The position numbers were made by a program, and so were the translations under genes. Below are positions 47,901 through 55,140 of a stretch of DNA of 64,000 nucleotides, one piece after another. The notes beneath the pieces are model-generated. The model ran no database searches, was not told the DNA's origin, and was given only the letters and a program-made list of their open reading frames with translations. The DNA comes from Psococerastis gibbosa (lineage: Eukaryota; Arthropoda; Insecta; Psocodea; Psocidae), in NCBI GenBank assembly GCA_963971405.1, contig OZ020488.1, positions 5,238,678 through 5,302,677 on the forward strand, read 5' to 3'. Every line of letters starts with the position of its first letter. Position 1 is the stretch's first letter.

Positions 47901-50765
47901 GTGTTGTAACTCAACAGAGGTCAATTGGATACATTCATTAAATTGTTTGTATGCGATTAATCTTCTTTAAAAAGAAAAAAAAAAAAGAAAAAAAAATCGT
48001 CAAACCGCCTTTTTGAATAAGTAAAGTTGTGATATCCATAAAAACTACAGATCTTCTACTGTGACGTATGACTCACCTCAGCATAGTTTTTGCTTTCCAA
48101 TTTATACGTAGTATAAGGAAAGCTTTGTGATGGTCGAAATTTTCGATTCCGAGATTTCAACGGATTTACACGTTTTGAGGTCCCAGGAACCCCAAAAAGT
48201 GGTTTTTACAAAATGTCTGTCTGTCGGTCGGTCTGTCTGTTCGTCGATTTCCGGGCAAACTACTCAGTGGATTTGAGTGAAATTTGGCATGTAGGTTCAC
48301 AAAAATCATACCTCGGGACAATTTTTTTTTTTTTTGGGCTAACTCAATTTGGGGGGGTTTTATTTTCGAAAAACTCCAAAAAAACGTCTAAAAAAATTAT
48401 TTCTCAAAAACGGCTCCAACGATTTCTTTTAAATTCTCGTAGATTGTAGTCGTTATTAATGTTGACAAAATGCGGGGGGTCGCTTGCCCCTTGATAGTTT
48501 GCTTCTGGGGGTAAAAAAATAAAAATAACTAAATTTTAATGAAAAAATGACTAAAAAATGCGAAACCTTTCTATCGATGATTTCTACCTTCAAGCATGTT
48601 TTAGGTGTTAAATTGAGTAACGAAACCGGATAGGTTGCTTTCCCAAAAAAATATTTGGTTTGCCCAAAAAATTATTTTTTGAAAAAAATGATAGAAAATT
48701 CGCGCTCAAATGCATTGCATGCCCTGCCATTATTGCTGTGTGGTAATTAACGTGTTTGTTTGACCTATCGAGAATTTACCTCACTTCCAGTGACGTCAGG
48801 TGGACAACCGCCCCCCCCCCCCCCCCCCGACGAGATATCGGAAATTTAACCATAGGAAAAATATTTACCATAAAATTACTAATTTTCTCTATCTAATAAT
48901 TTTGATAAATTGGAAAGCATGTTCGAGTGAACTCGGACCGGTTCTTTTCTATAGTACTTTATATTGCAGATTTTTGCAATGGGTCACCCATTATAAAAGC
49001 AAGCTTGAAGGAAGCCACGATTAAGTTGCTAGAGCTGTTCACTAGACCAGTTCTGATCATTGAAGATGACAAGAATAAGGCAGCTCCACGGACAGTCGGC
49101 TGCCATAGAGACCTCTGGGCGAAGCACTCGGCGAAGCGATTGGCAAGACTGCGACATGCTGATGTCGCCACTGCTTTCACCAAGGATAAAGGTACTTTTT
49201 TATGTATTGCTTTCCTATTTATACGTAGTACTATATAAGGAAAGCTTTGTGATGGTCGAAATTTTCGGTTTCGGGATTTCAGTGGATTTACACATTTTGA
49301 GGTCCCAGCAACCAAAAAAAATGTTTTTTACGAAATGCTTATCTCTCTGTCGGTCGGTCTGTCTCTCTGTCTGTCTGTTCGTTCTTTTTATTAACTTGCT
49401 GGTAAATTAAATTATAAATACTAAGTATCGGATGCTACATGCTCTGATATAATGTTGTAAATTTGTAATTGTTACTACTTACTTAGTTACTCCTTGGGAC
49501 ACCATGTGTGAGGCTGCTCTTGTAGCCCTATTTTTTGGCTTTCTTTCCACTATCGTAGGTTCTCAGTATATCTCGTAGAGCTTGTCGTTTCTACGGATAC
49601 GCCCCTCTCTCTGTCCCTCCCTCTGTCCCTGACTCTGTCCTGGTCCATACACCTTTCGAAGTATCTTTCGCACCCATCTTTCAAGCAGCTCCTCGCTCTT
49701 CTGAGTCATAACCCATGTCTCACACCCATAGGTTACGACTGGTATCGGATTTTGGGGTGCCAATATTCTACGCATATCCTCTTAAGTGATTTGTGATGTT
49801 CTTGATTTCAGAGGAAACGGCTAAGGTCATCGCACAGTTTGCCCAGGAAGAGTGCCAAAAAGGCCACGGGATTGTGACCGACTGGAAAAACATTTCTCCT
49901 GCTCTCGAAACAGTAAGTAACAAGATCAGTGTTACGTTTAAAGACAACTTTTATTCTGTAGTCCCATCACTGGGCTGTAAACCGATATCAATGTGGCAGC
50001 TTGTGGACTTGCAAAGGATGAGTGCGCCATTTCGCTGGTTAGGGGGTCTACGCAATCTAAGTACCACAAGCTTTTGGCTGGTTCCCGGTATCCATTTTAC
50101 TATGCTGCAATGTTTTAAGGCTTGGATATTTTTTGCGTTGATACTTATCTCTAATAGTTGGCTTATGGTTAAAGGTTGCCCCGTGTAGTAGCAATTATGG
50201 ATACACGAACTTTAAAATTGGCGGCAATTATATTAAGCTTAAATGTATTTAGAAAAAGTTTCCATAATTGAATTATAATACTTTCTCACCATTATTACCT
50301 TAGAGATCTGTCTCTGTCGTGTACACTAGTTTTGGAAATACCAAAAAGAGAAGTTTACACCCATAAGGGATATTATGGCTCCTGCCATTCTATGTAACTT
50401 AATTTCTATGGTGAGCCCAGTGGGGCAACAGTTACTATGCCGTTTAGTACTTATTCTTTTGTACTTACTTGTTTTAATACATATTCGTGCTCCACCACAT
50501 TTGCTTCTCGTGATCACTGGCGTTAGAATCTTCCGTGTGTACCGTGCCCTATTCGAAATGTTTCTTGTTACAGAAGTTAAAGTTTTACTGCTCACTGCCT
50601 GGCGTCAATGTCGCCAATGCATTGCGAGTTTGTCGCAAATTCTCGACACTATCGTCCTTTCTCTCTGTCTGCGACTCTGCTGCCGCCATCAAGCGAGAAT
50701 TGGGAGTACCACAATCAGCTGCTGTCAATATTTACCATGCTCTCCATAGTGCCTCAACGTCCTAG
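29927..50765 (+). CDS. FANCM: FANCM DNA translocase (17 exons)
   Basis: Seventeen in-phase exons join into 2,255 codons, close to vertebrate FANCM in length. Family knowledge: FANCM is an ATP-dependent branch-point translocase that remodels stalled replication forks and anchors the Fanconi anaemia core complex. Seen here: Walker A PTGLGKT (residues 77-83), motif Ia [16 protein letters not shown] (179-182), SAT (210-212), [15 protein letters not shown], and motif [10 protein letters not shown] (540-547), all intact. A long acidic, probably disordered region (565-1832) comes from one exon. The C-terminus (about 2002-2255) is an ERCC4-like domain and helix-hairpin-helix tail. Its nuclease residues are gone: GSRQ, ADY and no ERK, so it should bind DNA or a FAAP24-like partner rather than cut. 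Exons: 29927-29979, 30578-30759, 31532-31699, 33543-33805, 34910-35134, 36418-36574, 36787-37085, 37858-38017, 38748-38932, 39126-42929, 43223-43392, 44435-44555, 45458-45675, 47126-47373, 48970-49191, 49812-49912, 50574-50765. The first ATG could follow a 5' non-coding exon (AG at 29897). Introns hold many transposons. Confidence 0.95.
30578..30759 (+). CDS. FANCM: FANCM exon 2 (Q-motif-like region and start of Walker A)
   Basis: It encodes an acidic leader and then [20 protein letters not shown] and LVSLPTG, the hallmark entry into the FANCM/Hef helicase. Acceptor TTTTTAG and donor CACTG/GTAAGT split the Walker A glycine codon. Confidence 0.92.
31333..31403 (+). mobile_element. tRNA-derived SINE-like fragment (FANCM intron 2)
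   Basis: CCAGTGGTTAAGACG (A-box-like) and GGTTCGAATCC (B box) stand at the spacing of a pol III promoter. The 5' and 3' ends do not form an acceptor stem, so it is not a functional tRNA gene. Confidence 0.55.
31532..31699 (+). CDS. FANCM: FANCM exon 3 (Walker A and motif Ia)
   Basis: It encodes [18 protein letters not shown], then [14 protein letters not shown] and [13 protein letters not shown]. Motif Ia has His-Ser where human FANCM has Pro-Thr; the rest is conserved. The donor is AATG/GTAAGT. Confidence 0.93.
32021..32698 (+). mobile_element. Family A element (FANCM intron 3)
   Basis: The hairpin end GTCCGAGTTTACTCGAAC and the far end TATAAATTGGAATGCAAAAA are both present. Internal deletions shorten it to about 680 bases. 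Confidence 0.8.
33355..33510 (+). mobile_element. Family D tRNA-derived SINE (FANCM intron 3)
   Basis: GTTGTTGGTTCGAGTCCCAC (B box) leads into GCTACATTTTCTG and ends in TCTAGGTTGGCTCAGCAATG. The same body occurs at 44770 (-), 47440, 51236 and in part at 45311. It ends only ~35 bases before exon 4. Confidence 0.6.
33543..33805 (+). CDS. FANCM: FANCM exon 4 (DEAH box and SAT motif)
   Basis: It encodes [20 protein letters not shown], then [20 protein letters not shown] and [16 protein letters not shown]. Helicase motifs II and III are intact, so ATP hydrolysis is expected. The donor is AAAGCG/GTAAGT. Confidence 0.95.
34266..34571 (-). pseudogene. LINE RNase H domain remnant, inverted part
   Basis: The minus strand encodes [20 protein letters not shown] and [20 protein letters not shown]. 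This is the C-terminal end of the RNase H domain of an I-clade-like LINE. The protein's next segment lies on the plus strand directly beside it (34553-34800). It sits in FANCM intron 4. Confidence 0.65.
34553..34800 (+). pseudogene. LINE ORF2 C-terminal remnant with zinc knuckle
   Basis: It encodes [20 protein letters not shown], then [17 protein letters not shown] and a following H and C that complete a CxxC-H-C knuckle, as at the end of I/Jockey LINE proteins. The sequence ends in AAAGT repeats, a simple 3' tail. Confidence 0.65.
34910..35134 (+). CDS. FANCM: FANCM exon 5 (start of helicase insert domain)
   Basis: Seventy-five codons in phase 0: [20 protein letters not shown], then [20 protein letters not shown] and a helical stretch. 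The ELR(T/S)ED segment matches the known FANCM region that follows motif III. The donor is TTTTCT/GTAAGT. Confidence 0.9.
35184..35549 (+). repeat. Family A element with large internal deletion (FANCM intron 5)
   Basis: The early block AATGTATTGGGGCAGGAATT joins to the late block TATGATTTTTGTGAACCAAC and ends TACTACGTATGAATAGGAAA. The central ~300 bases are missing. Confidence 0.65.
35985..36356. mobile_element. Family B foldback element (FANCM intron 5)
   Basis: It starts GGCGCGGTGCAAAATACAC and ends GTCGGTGGAAACCGCGCC, with the inner inverted repeat present. It ends only ~60 bases before the exon 6 acceptor. Confidence 0.8.
36418..36574 (+). CDS. FANCM: FANCM exon 6 (helicase insert domain)
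   Basis: It encodes [20 protein letters not shown] and [20 protein letters not shown], the helical insert between the two RecA-like domains. Acceptor TTTTCAG, donor TTTTAG/GTAAGA. Confidence 0.88.
36787..37085 (+). CDS. FANCM: FANCM exon 7 (insert domain to second RecA domain)
   Basis: It ends with [20 protein letters not shown] and TKVIVFCK, the conserved HPKL...IVxEHF entry to the second RecA fold. Phase 1 in, phase 0 out (AAG/GTACGA). Confidence 0.92.
37410..37640 (+). pseudogene. RTE-type LINE remnant (FANCM intron 7)
   Basis: It encodes [20 protein letters not shown], which resembles the KRRKLRYFGHVMRN signature near the C-terminus of RTE-like LINE proteins. No other domain is present. 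Confidence 0.45.
37655..37795 (-). repeat. Family E fragment (FANCM intron 7)
   Basis: TTAAGCAACCCTGTCAGGAC and GGATTCAACTTGGTATGG match both ends of other family E copies. The middle is deleted. Confidence 0.55.
37858..38017 (+). CDS. FANCM: FANCM exon 8 (second RecA domain)
   Basis: It encodes [20 protein letters not shown] and [16 protein letters not shown], matching the QLEVVKQFRDG region of the family. The donor ACTG/GTAAAA splits the final glycine codon. Confidence 0.92.
38748..38932 (+). CDS. FANCM: FANCM exon 9 (motifs V and VI)
   Basis: It encodes [20 protein letters not shown] and then [16 protein letters not shown]. The arginine finger motif QxxGRxGR is intact. The donor is CAG/GTAAGT. 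Confidence 0.96.
39126..42929 (+). CDS. FANCM: FANCM exon 10 (large central exon)
   Basis: A 3,804-base exon in phase 0 starts [20 protein letters not shown] and keeps the family pattern [20 protein letters not shown] just after the helicase. The remaining ~1,200 residues are rich in Asp, Glu, Ser, Lys and Asn and look disordered, as in vertebrate FANCM, where one very large exon covers the same part. Three strong and one weak copies of a DDxDx(L/F)xVP(S/C)KL motif occur at residues ~1405-1510, and three S(P/S)(I/V)FxV motifs at ~1195-1255. [19 protein letters not shown] near the end is loosely like the FANCM motif that binds RMI1/RMI2 (inference). Codon use is A+T-rich. A TAA lies just past the donor TTG/GTAAGT, so splicing is required to continue. 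Confidence 0.93.
43223..43392 (+). CDS. FANCM: FANCM exon 11
   Basis: It encodes [20 protein letters not shown] and an acid stretch ending [18 protein letters not shown]. The basic patch followed by EAELS-DD matches the conserved region upstream of the FANCM C-terminal domain. The donor is CAAG/GTGCGT. Confidence 0.88.
43670..43830 (-). repeat. RTE-like LINE 3'-end remnant
   Basis: The minus strand (ACACGAAAGAGAATCAAGGA onward) matches the segment ACACAAAGGAATGAAGACTG onward at 45110-45220. Both look like the 3' end of one LINE family. FANCM intron 11. Confidence 0.45.
43892..44275. mobile_element. Family H long foldback element with TTAA ends (FANCM intron 11)
   Basis: TTAAGAGTGTACAGCCCG at the left is exactly mirrored by CGGGCTGTACACTCTTAA at the right. 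The inverted arms extend ~170 bases. TTAA at each outer edge would fit a TTAA target duplication, as in piggyBac-type elements, although a perfect palindrome gives the same appearance. No transposase is present. Confidence 0.75.
44435..44555 (+). CDS. FANCM: FANCM exon 12
   Basis: It encodes [20 protein letters not shown] and [17 protein letters not shown]. The YLxSVRSP pattern is the family's. Phase 2 in, phase 0 out (GAAAGG/GTAGGT). Confidence 0.88.
44640..44760 (+). pseudogene. RTE-like LINE remnant (FANCM intron 12)
   Basis: [18 protein letters not shown] is readable, with IENGWRKK in another frame. This is the GRPRK segment seen near the end of RTE LINE proteins. Confidence 0.35.
44770..44955 (-). 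mobile_element. Family D tRNA-derived SINE (FANCM intron 12)
   Basis: The minus strand has GTTGTTGGTTCGAGTCCCAC and the shared body AAAGCAGGCGGTCCCGGG followed by GAGTGTAAGAGAGGGC. The head is truncated. Confidence 0.6.
45010..45285 (+). repeat. LINE 3'-end remnant with GAT tail (FANCM intron 12)
   Basis: A broken frame with [20 protein letters not shown] ends in a (GAT)n run. The run looks like the simple-repeat tail of a non-LTR element. Related to 43670-43830. Confidence 0.45.
45311..45400 (+). repeat. Family D SINE fragment (FANCM intron 12)
   Basis: GGCTTATAAAGCAGGTGGTCCCGGGCC matches the body of the SINE at 47440 and 51236. The tRNA-like head is missing. Confidence 0.4.
45458..45675 (+). 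CDS. FANCM: FANCM exon 13
   Basis: It encodes [20 protein letters not shown], a basic run [20 protein letters not shown], and [13 protein letters not shown]. The D(S/T)FCV start is conserved in the family. The basic cluster could act as a nuclear localisation signal. The donor is GCTGT/GTAAGT. Confidence 0.9.
45745..45975. mobile_element. Family G element (FANCM intron 13)
   Basis: It starts GGCCCGGTGCACAAGGACGA and shares GATTTCGGAAGCTGGCGTGA and ATCATAGAAATCTTCTGAAG with the copy at 55808. The right terminal repeat is lost. Confidence 0.6.
46185..46400. mobile_element. Family F foldback element (FANCM intron 13)
   Basis: The left arm GAAGCAGTAGAATCCGGGAT and right arm TCCCGGATTCTACTGCTTCG are inverted. 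The core has CCACTGAAGATGCCGGCCGC, then GTTGACGAAACGTTTGGAAG. Confidence 0.65.
46590..46885 (-). mobile_element. Family E variant element with TAG-repeat tail (FANCM intron 13)
   Basis: Nearly identical to 8455-8760 over ~290 bases, including CGGGTTAATAACG and GGCATAGGTCAG-like sequence in inverse. High similarity between distant copies suggests recent activity. Confidence 0.7.
47126..47373 (+). CDS. FANCM: FANCM exon 14 (start of ERCC4-like domain)
   Basis: It encodes [20 protein letters not shown], then [20 protein letters not shown]. This aligns with the ERCC4 fold (VDxRE...GDY...ERK) but GSRQ replaces the acidic motif, Ala replaces Gly of GDY, and no ERK follows. It is predicted catalytically dead. 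The donor is TCAG/GTGGGT. Confidence 0.9.
47440..47625 (+). mobile_element. Family D tRNA-derived SINE, most complete copy (FANCM intron 14)
   Basis: GTAGCGTAGTGGTACGGACT matches an A box (TAGCGTAGTGG) and GGTTCGAGTCC a B box, about 45 bases apart. The body GTTGAGTGTAAGAGCGGGCT follows and ends TCCGCTAGGTTGGCTTAGTA. The internal pol III promoter and repeated body mark it as a tRNA-derived SINE. Confidence 0.7.
47850..48000 (+). mobile_element. Family J SINE-like retroposon with A-rich tail (FANCM intron 14)
   Basis: GGTGGTAGCGTGCTTCTAC through TTGTATGCGATTAATCTTC and an A-rich tail match 1648-1832. Confidence 0.55.
48090..48949 (-). mobile_element. Family A element, full length, ending 20 bases before FANCM exon 15
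   Basis: It runs from TTGCTTTCCAATTTATACG to TTCGAGTGAACTCGGACCGG and TTCTTTT. The pyrimidine-rich end of the element lies within the splice acceptor region of exon 15 (48970). Confidence 0.85.
48970..49191 (+). CDS. FANCM: FANCM exon 15 (ERCC4-like domain core)
   Basis: It encodes [20 protein letters not shown], then [20 protein letters not shown] and [20 protein letters not shown]. The [10 protein letters not shown] strand corresponds to the (L/V)IVExD strand of the fold. It is flanked on both sides by family A copies in the same orientation. The donor is AAAG/GTACTT. Confidence 0.9.
49207..49390 (-). mobile_element. Family A element, truncated, 15 bases after FANCM exon 15
   Basis: It begins TTGCTTTCCTATTTATACG, reads AAAGCTTTGTGATGGTCGAA, and stops after the TCTG microsatellite. 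Same orientation as 48090-48949. Confidence 0.75.
49550..49775 (-). pseudogene. RTE-like LINE ORF2 remnant (FANCM intron 15)
   Basis: The minus strand encodes [20 protein letters not shown], then [17 protein letters not shown] and [11 protein letters not shown]. This is the well-known TYGCETW...KVLRKIYGP...RxNxELYxLY order of RTE/CR1-like proteins. The frame is short and isolated. Confidence 0.65.
49812..49912 (+). CDS. FANCM: FANCM exon 16 (end of ERCC4-like domain)
   Basis: It encodes [20 protein letters not shown], closely matching the EETADLLKEL segment of human FANCM. Phase 1 in, phase 0 out (ACA/GTAAGT). Confidence 0.9.
50574..50765 (+). CDS. FANCM: FANCM exon 17 (helix-hairpin-helix tail and stop)
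   Basis: It encodes [20 protein letters not shown] and [20 protein letters not shown], then the stop TAG. The LPGVNxxxA pattern and spacing match the (HhH)2 module that follows the ERCC4 fold in FANCM/XPF proteins. Confidence 0.88.
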   Translation, partial: KLKFYCSLPGVNVANALRVCRKFSTLSSFLSVCDSAAAIKRELGVPQSAAVNIYHALHSASTS

Positions 50766-51235
50766 CAACTCAGCGTTTTGTGATTATTTGCGCTGATTAT
50801 GGTAAGTTTTTTGTAAATGTATCAAATTGAATTTATTTAGCGTACACCAGTTCAGTTAATATTTTTGTACTGTCATTTAAATAATAATGATATTAGTCCG
50901 TTCTATTAACTGTTCATTTGTAATTATACTCTACTATTAGTGCATAGGAACCACGCAAATTAAAAATATATGTATGTTCCAAATTAAACTTTCATTCATT
51001 CCGATTGTAGCCTTCTCTTTATTGGACTACCCTAGGATAGCTCTACCAACATATGAAATCGGTGCCTAAAATCCTGTAGCTATGTAGGTGTCCTAAACGT
51101 CTATCAGAGGGATTTGTTCCCGCCAACGATATTTTTTAAATTTCTGGTGCCACTTGCCATGTCTTCTTCGTCCAATCTCAGCATCGGCCAATTGAGACAT
51201 CTTCATTCAGCCAATCAGATCACGCTTTACAACCT
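50766..51235. other. Intergenic stretch after FANCM
   Basis: Only an ATTAAA-type poly(A) candidate near 50985 and no canonical AATAAA close to the stop. No other feature is visible. Confidence 0.4.
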
Positions 51236-51400
51236 CTAGAGGTTGTTGGTTCGAGTCCTACACTCCCTACATTTTCTGGCCATGCTTCGGAGGGCATGTA
51301 AAGCAGGCGGTCCCGGGCTTTCTTAGTTGAGTGTAAGAGAGGGCTTTATAGCCCTAACTCCGCTAGGTTGGCTTAGTAATAGTACAAAAAAGTCCTTATT
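51236..51400 (+). mobile_element. Family D tRNA-derived SINE, head truncated
   Basis: GTTGTTGGTTCGAGTCCTAC is followed by the full shared body and TCCGCTAGGTTGGCTTAGTA. It directly precedes the LINE remnant. Confidence 0.65.
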
Positions 51401-51406
51401 TATTAT

Positions 51407-53335
51407 TTATTTACTAGAATAGGTTAGACAACGGAAACAATCCTCTCTGCATATTCTTAGATTTACAGAAGGCCTTTGACACAGTTTCTCATAAACGACT
51501 ACTTGATAAACGTGAACTAAGCGGAGTACGAGGGCATTCCTACAACTTGCTAAAATCGTATTTGACAGACAGACTGCAACAGGTGATATAAAGTGGAACA
51601 CAAAATGGCGATCCTGTAACTGTACACAGCGAGTTTGAAAGCGTCAATTTCGGAGTCCCGCAGGGCACAGTTCTAGGCCCGCTGCTCTTCTTGATTTATA
51701 TAAATGGTTTATTAAAACTGGAATGCGAAAAGCTGGGCTTTGCTGATGACACTGTCCTGTACTTTACCGCACAGAATTGGGAAGAATCATTCACCAAAGC
51801 AGGAAGGGAATTAAAAACAGTTAAATCTTGGCTAGATGAAAATCAACTTACATTAAACACAAACAAGACGGAATACATAACATTCAGCTTGACGGCATTT
51901 GGGCAGCCTAAAGATAAAGATACAACACTACAACTGCATTCTGATCTATGTGACCAAACTACGGCAAACAGCAACTGTCAATGTAGAAAACTAAATCAAG
52001 TAGAAGAACCGGTCCGAGTTTACTCGAACATGCTTTCCAATTTATAAATTAGTAGATAGACATAATGTGTAATTTCATAGTAAATAATTTCCCTATGGTT
52101 AAATTTCTGATCCCTCAATATATTAAAAACCCCTTAAAACTCAATTGCATATTCTGGAACGAACAGACCAATACATTGTAGTAGTAGTAACAATGACACA
52201 TGGCACGTAATGCATTGGAGCGGGAATTTTCGACAATTTCTCAAAAAATAATTTTTTGCACAGAAGCAAATATTTTTTTGGGAATGCAACCTGTCCGTTT
52301 CTGTTACCCTATTGAACACCTAAAACATACCTGAAGGTAGAAATCATCGATAGAACGGTTCCACAGAAAAAATATCTTTTAGTCATTTTTCATTAAAATT
52401 TAGTTATTTTTATTTTTTTACCCCCAGAAGCAACCTATCAAGGGGCAAGTGACTCCCCACATTTCGTTAACATTAATAACGACTACAATGTATGTGAATT
52501 TAAAAGAAATCGTTGGAGCCGTTTTTGAGAAATAATTTTTTTAGACGTTTTTTGGAGTTTTTTGAGAATAAAACCCCCCCAAATTAAGTTAGCCCAAAAT
52601 TAAAAAAACGGTCCCGAGGTATGATTTTTGTGAACCTACATGCCGAATTTCATCAAAATCGACCGAGTAGTTTGCCCGGAAATCGACGCACAGACAGACA
52701 GACATATAGACAGAGCGACAGACAGACATTTCGTAAAAACCACTTTTTTGGGTTCCTGGGACCTCAAAACGTGTAAATCGGTTGAAATCTCGGAATCGAA
52801 AATTTGGACCATCACAAAGCTTTCCTTATACTACGTATAAATTGGAAAGCAAAAATACAGTAGGTGGGCCATAAGGTAGTCATGGCCGGTATTGAGGCGG
52901 AATCTGGCAACAGCTTCAGCTCTCTCAAGGTTCCTACAAATGGGTCCCACTATAACAAGATTCTCCCACTTTTTGCCAGTGGGTCTATTTACCGAGTTCA
53001 TCGTCCCGACTTTACAATCAATTTATACTAAACAATTGCTCCTGTATCGTTTCATCACAAACCCAACACCAGAAGGACAAGTCGATTCCATTCAACATGG
53101 CAGGGCGACTCGCTTAGTTGTGAATAACAATCTAAAAATACCCAAGTATCAAACATCGAATTTCCAACATGCCCATACATATTTATCTATCTTACCTTGC
53201 AACAGACTACCAGATGAAATAAAACTACTATCAAATATTAAATATTTCCAGTTTCTAATTAGCCATTCCCTAAATAACTATGCAGAATATCTATCTCACA
53301 TAGTTCCTATCTTCAATAATTAAATATACCTAATT
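51407..53335 (+). pseudogene. LINE reverse transcriptase remnant, interrupted by a family A element
   Basis: The first part (51421-52004) encodes LDLQKAFDTVSHKRLLDK, then VPQGTVLGPLLFLIYINGLL and LGFADDTVLYF, the core reverse-transcriptase motifs, with an in-frame TAA near 51588. The last part (about 52890-53323) encodes KQLLLYRFITNPTPEGQVDS and ILPCNRLPDEIKLLSNIKYF, like the C-terminal end of CR1/Jockey-type LINE proteins. Between them sits family A (52005-52857). The element is dead: it has a stop, an insertion and no upstream endonuclease domain. Confidence 0.8.
52005..52857 (+). mobile_element. Family A element, full length (reference copy)
   Basis: It runs from GAACCGGTCCGAGTTTACTC, with the hairpin CGAGTTTACTCG, to TACGTATAAATTGGAAAGCA. 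It contains the (CAGA)n microsatellite near 52690 and no protein-coding domain. Inserted in the LINE remnant, so it is the younger of the two. Confidence 0.85.
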
Positions 53336-53533
53336 AGAAATTATGCTCCCTATACTACCTTATTTATACATCCTATATTATTGTTTGGATTGACTATTAA
53401 CTACTATTATTATTATTTTTAACAATAACTACAGTTGTTTTGGACCCATCACGGGCCACGGCCTACCGGGTCCACGGTATTTTTGTATCACAAATGTATA
53501 TTATTGTATTTATTATATTGATTGTTTGAGTTA

Positions 53534-53916
53534 GGCGCCCATTCCATCGACCGGCTAGGGCTATTTACAAAAACAGTGACGTGGTAGCAGACATTCAAGA
53601 CTTAGGTGGGGTTTCCACCGTCCTCGCATTGCAGAATTGACGGAACTGTTTAATTTCCTCTAGGCCATAGTTAAAATTGATCAATGATCATACAGTAAAA
53701 TCACAAACAAACAAACTAAAATAAAAAAATGGCGTCATGGGATATGTTAAGTACAAACATTTTAATAGATTTCTATAAAAAGAAAAATTCTAATTTCAGT
53801 CAATGTCATTTGCATTCTGCAATGCGAGGTCGGTGGAACGCCACCTAAGTCTTGAATGTCTGCTACCACGTCACCGTTTTTGTAAATAGCCCTAACCGGT
53901 CGGTGGAATGGGCGCC
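53534..53916. mobile_element. Family B foldback element with TTA target duplication
   Basis: TTA flanks both sides (53531-53533 and 53917-53919). Termini GGCGCCCATTCCATCGACCG and CGGTCGGTGGAATGGGCGCC are near-perfect inverted repeats, and the inner inverted repeat is also present. This is the best-preserved copy. Confidence 0.85.
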
Positions 53917-53919
53917 TTA

Positions 53920-53985
53920 GGACAGGTCACCGATCGCATGATGTGTAGAGACGTACAAGCTACCACTGTGCCATTGAAGGCCATA
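53920..53985 (-). repeat. Family J fragment
   Basis: ATCGCATGATGTGTAGAGACGTACAAGC is an inverse match to the head of 1648-1832. The A tail is absent. Confidence 0.4.
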
Positions 53986-54823
53986 AAGGCCGAAGTACTT
54001 TTTGCATTTGGATGAAGACATTTCGAGCTTGTTCAATGCGGCTGTGAATTTTCTGACTCACCTCTCACTCACTGTTTACAATGCATCTGAGGTGCCGGTA
54101 TTGTTTACATTGTACTACAGGCGCACCATCCAGAACAATATTCAGATTTATCTCTGCCCTCTAACTGACTGCCTACTTACAAGCCTGCTATATGTATATT
54201 GTATTTGTAGTAGTGAGGGACCAAGGACTGAACAGTTCCTGTCCGCTGATATTTTCAGTGTGGTCCGCTTCGGTCCCACAGATTTTGTGGATTTTCGATT
54301 CGGTCTTCGGTTCGGTAATTTCATGGACCACAAATCCGGACTGGACCGGACCGAATCCTTCACTAATTTTCAATAATTAAACAGTAAGGATGGCGAGGAA
54401 TGGACAATTAATTATTATAAAAAAACTCGAATAATAATTTATTATAATATATTTATCCATTAACTTCATTTTAAGCTGTTTCACCGCATCCACAATTTAG
54501 CCGAAGTGTTAAAGCTTCTTCACATTATTAAAAATTAATTTTAAAAATAAACTACAAACATAATGGATAAAAGATGTTAGCAGGCGCGAGAGTTGCAAAT
54601 AATTTTCGCCTAAATGCAATTAGGTGTTGCCTGGCCCGGCCGGTTCTGCCATAGGAGAGTAGTTCGATTCGATGTCGTATGATTATGCAGCAAGTTGGTC
54701 AAGTCGCTGATTGCTGTTATTTAGAATGTCTCTGATGTCGAGGTCTGGTGTCTAGACTCTTGTACTAAATATACCTGAAACAGGAACGAGGATTTTCATA
54801 TGGTTGCATATGGTAACATTTCA
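53986..54823. other. Intergenic stretch
   Basis: Overlapping open frames on both strands over 54148-54380 share a CGGTCTTCGGTTCGG-like low-complexity region. No gene is supported. Confidence 0.4.
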
Positions 54824-55140
54824 GCAGCCCGATCATGGTGATTTGTTTGGCATTATTATAATACCGCGGTACGAAGGTGTCACGTGACGGTGTTAAAATA
54901 CGCGCGGGAAATTCAAATTAATAAATTATTGGAATGCAAGAGAATGGTTGCATTGTTTTATAATTGAAGGAAATACTAATAAACATTAAAAGGTACAGGT
55001 AGAATTTTGAAATACAGTATAGTAAGAATTTTAATTAATGTGTAAGGGGAAAAAATTGGGAACTCTCCAAAAATCAATTTGAATTTCCCGCGCATTTTGC
55101 ACTCAAATGTTTAAAACAAATCACCGTAATAGGGCTGCAG
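54824..55140. mobile_element. Family C foldback element
   Basis: Ends CAGCCCGATCATGGTGATTTG and CAAATCACCGTAATAGGGCTG are inverted, with CAG on both flanks. The interior shares GAAGGTGTCACGTGACGGTG with 23697-24076. Confidence 0.7.
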
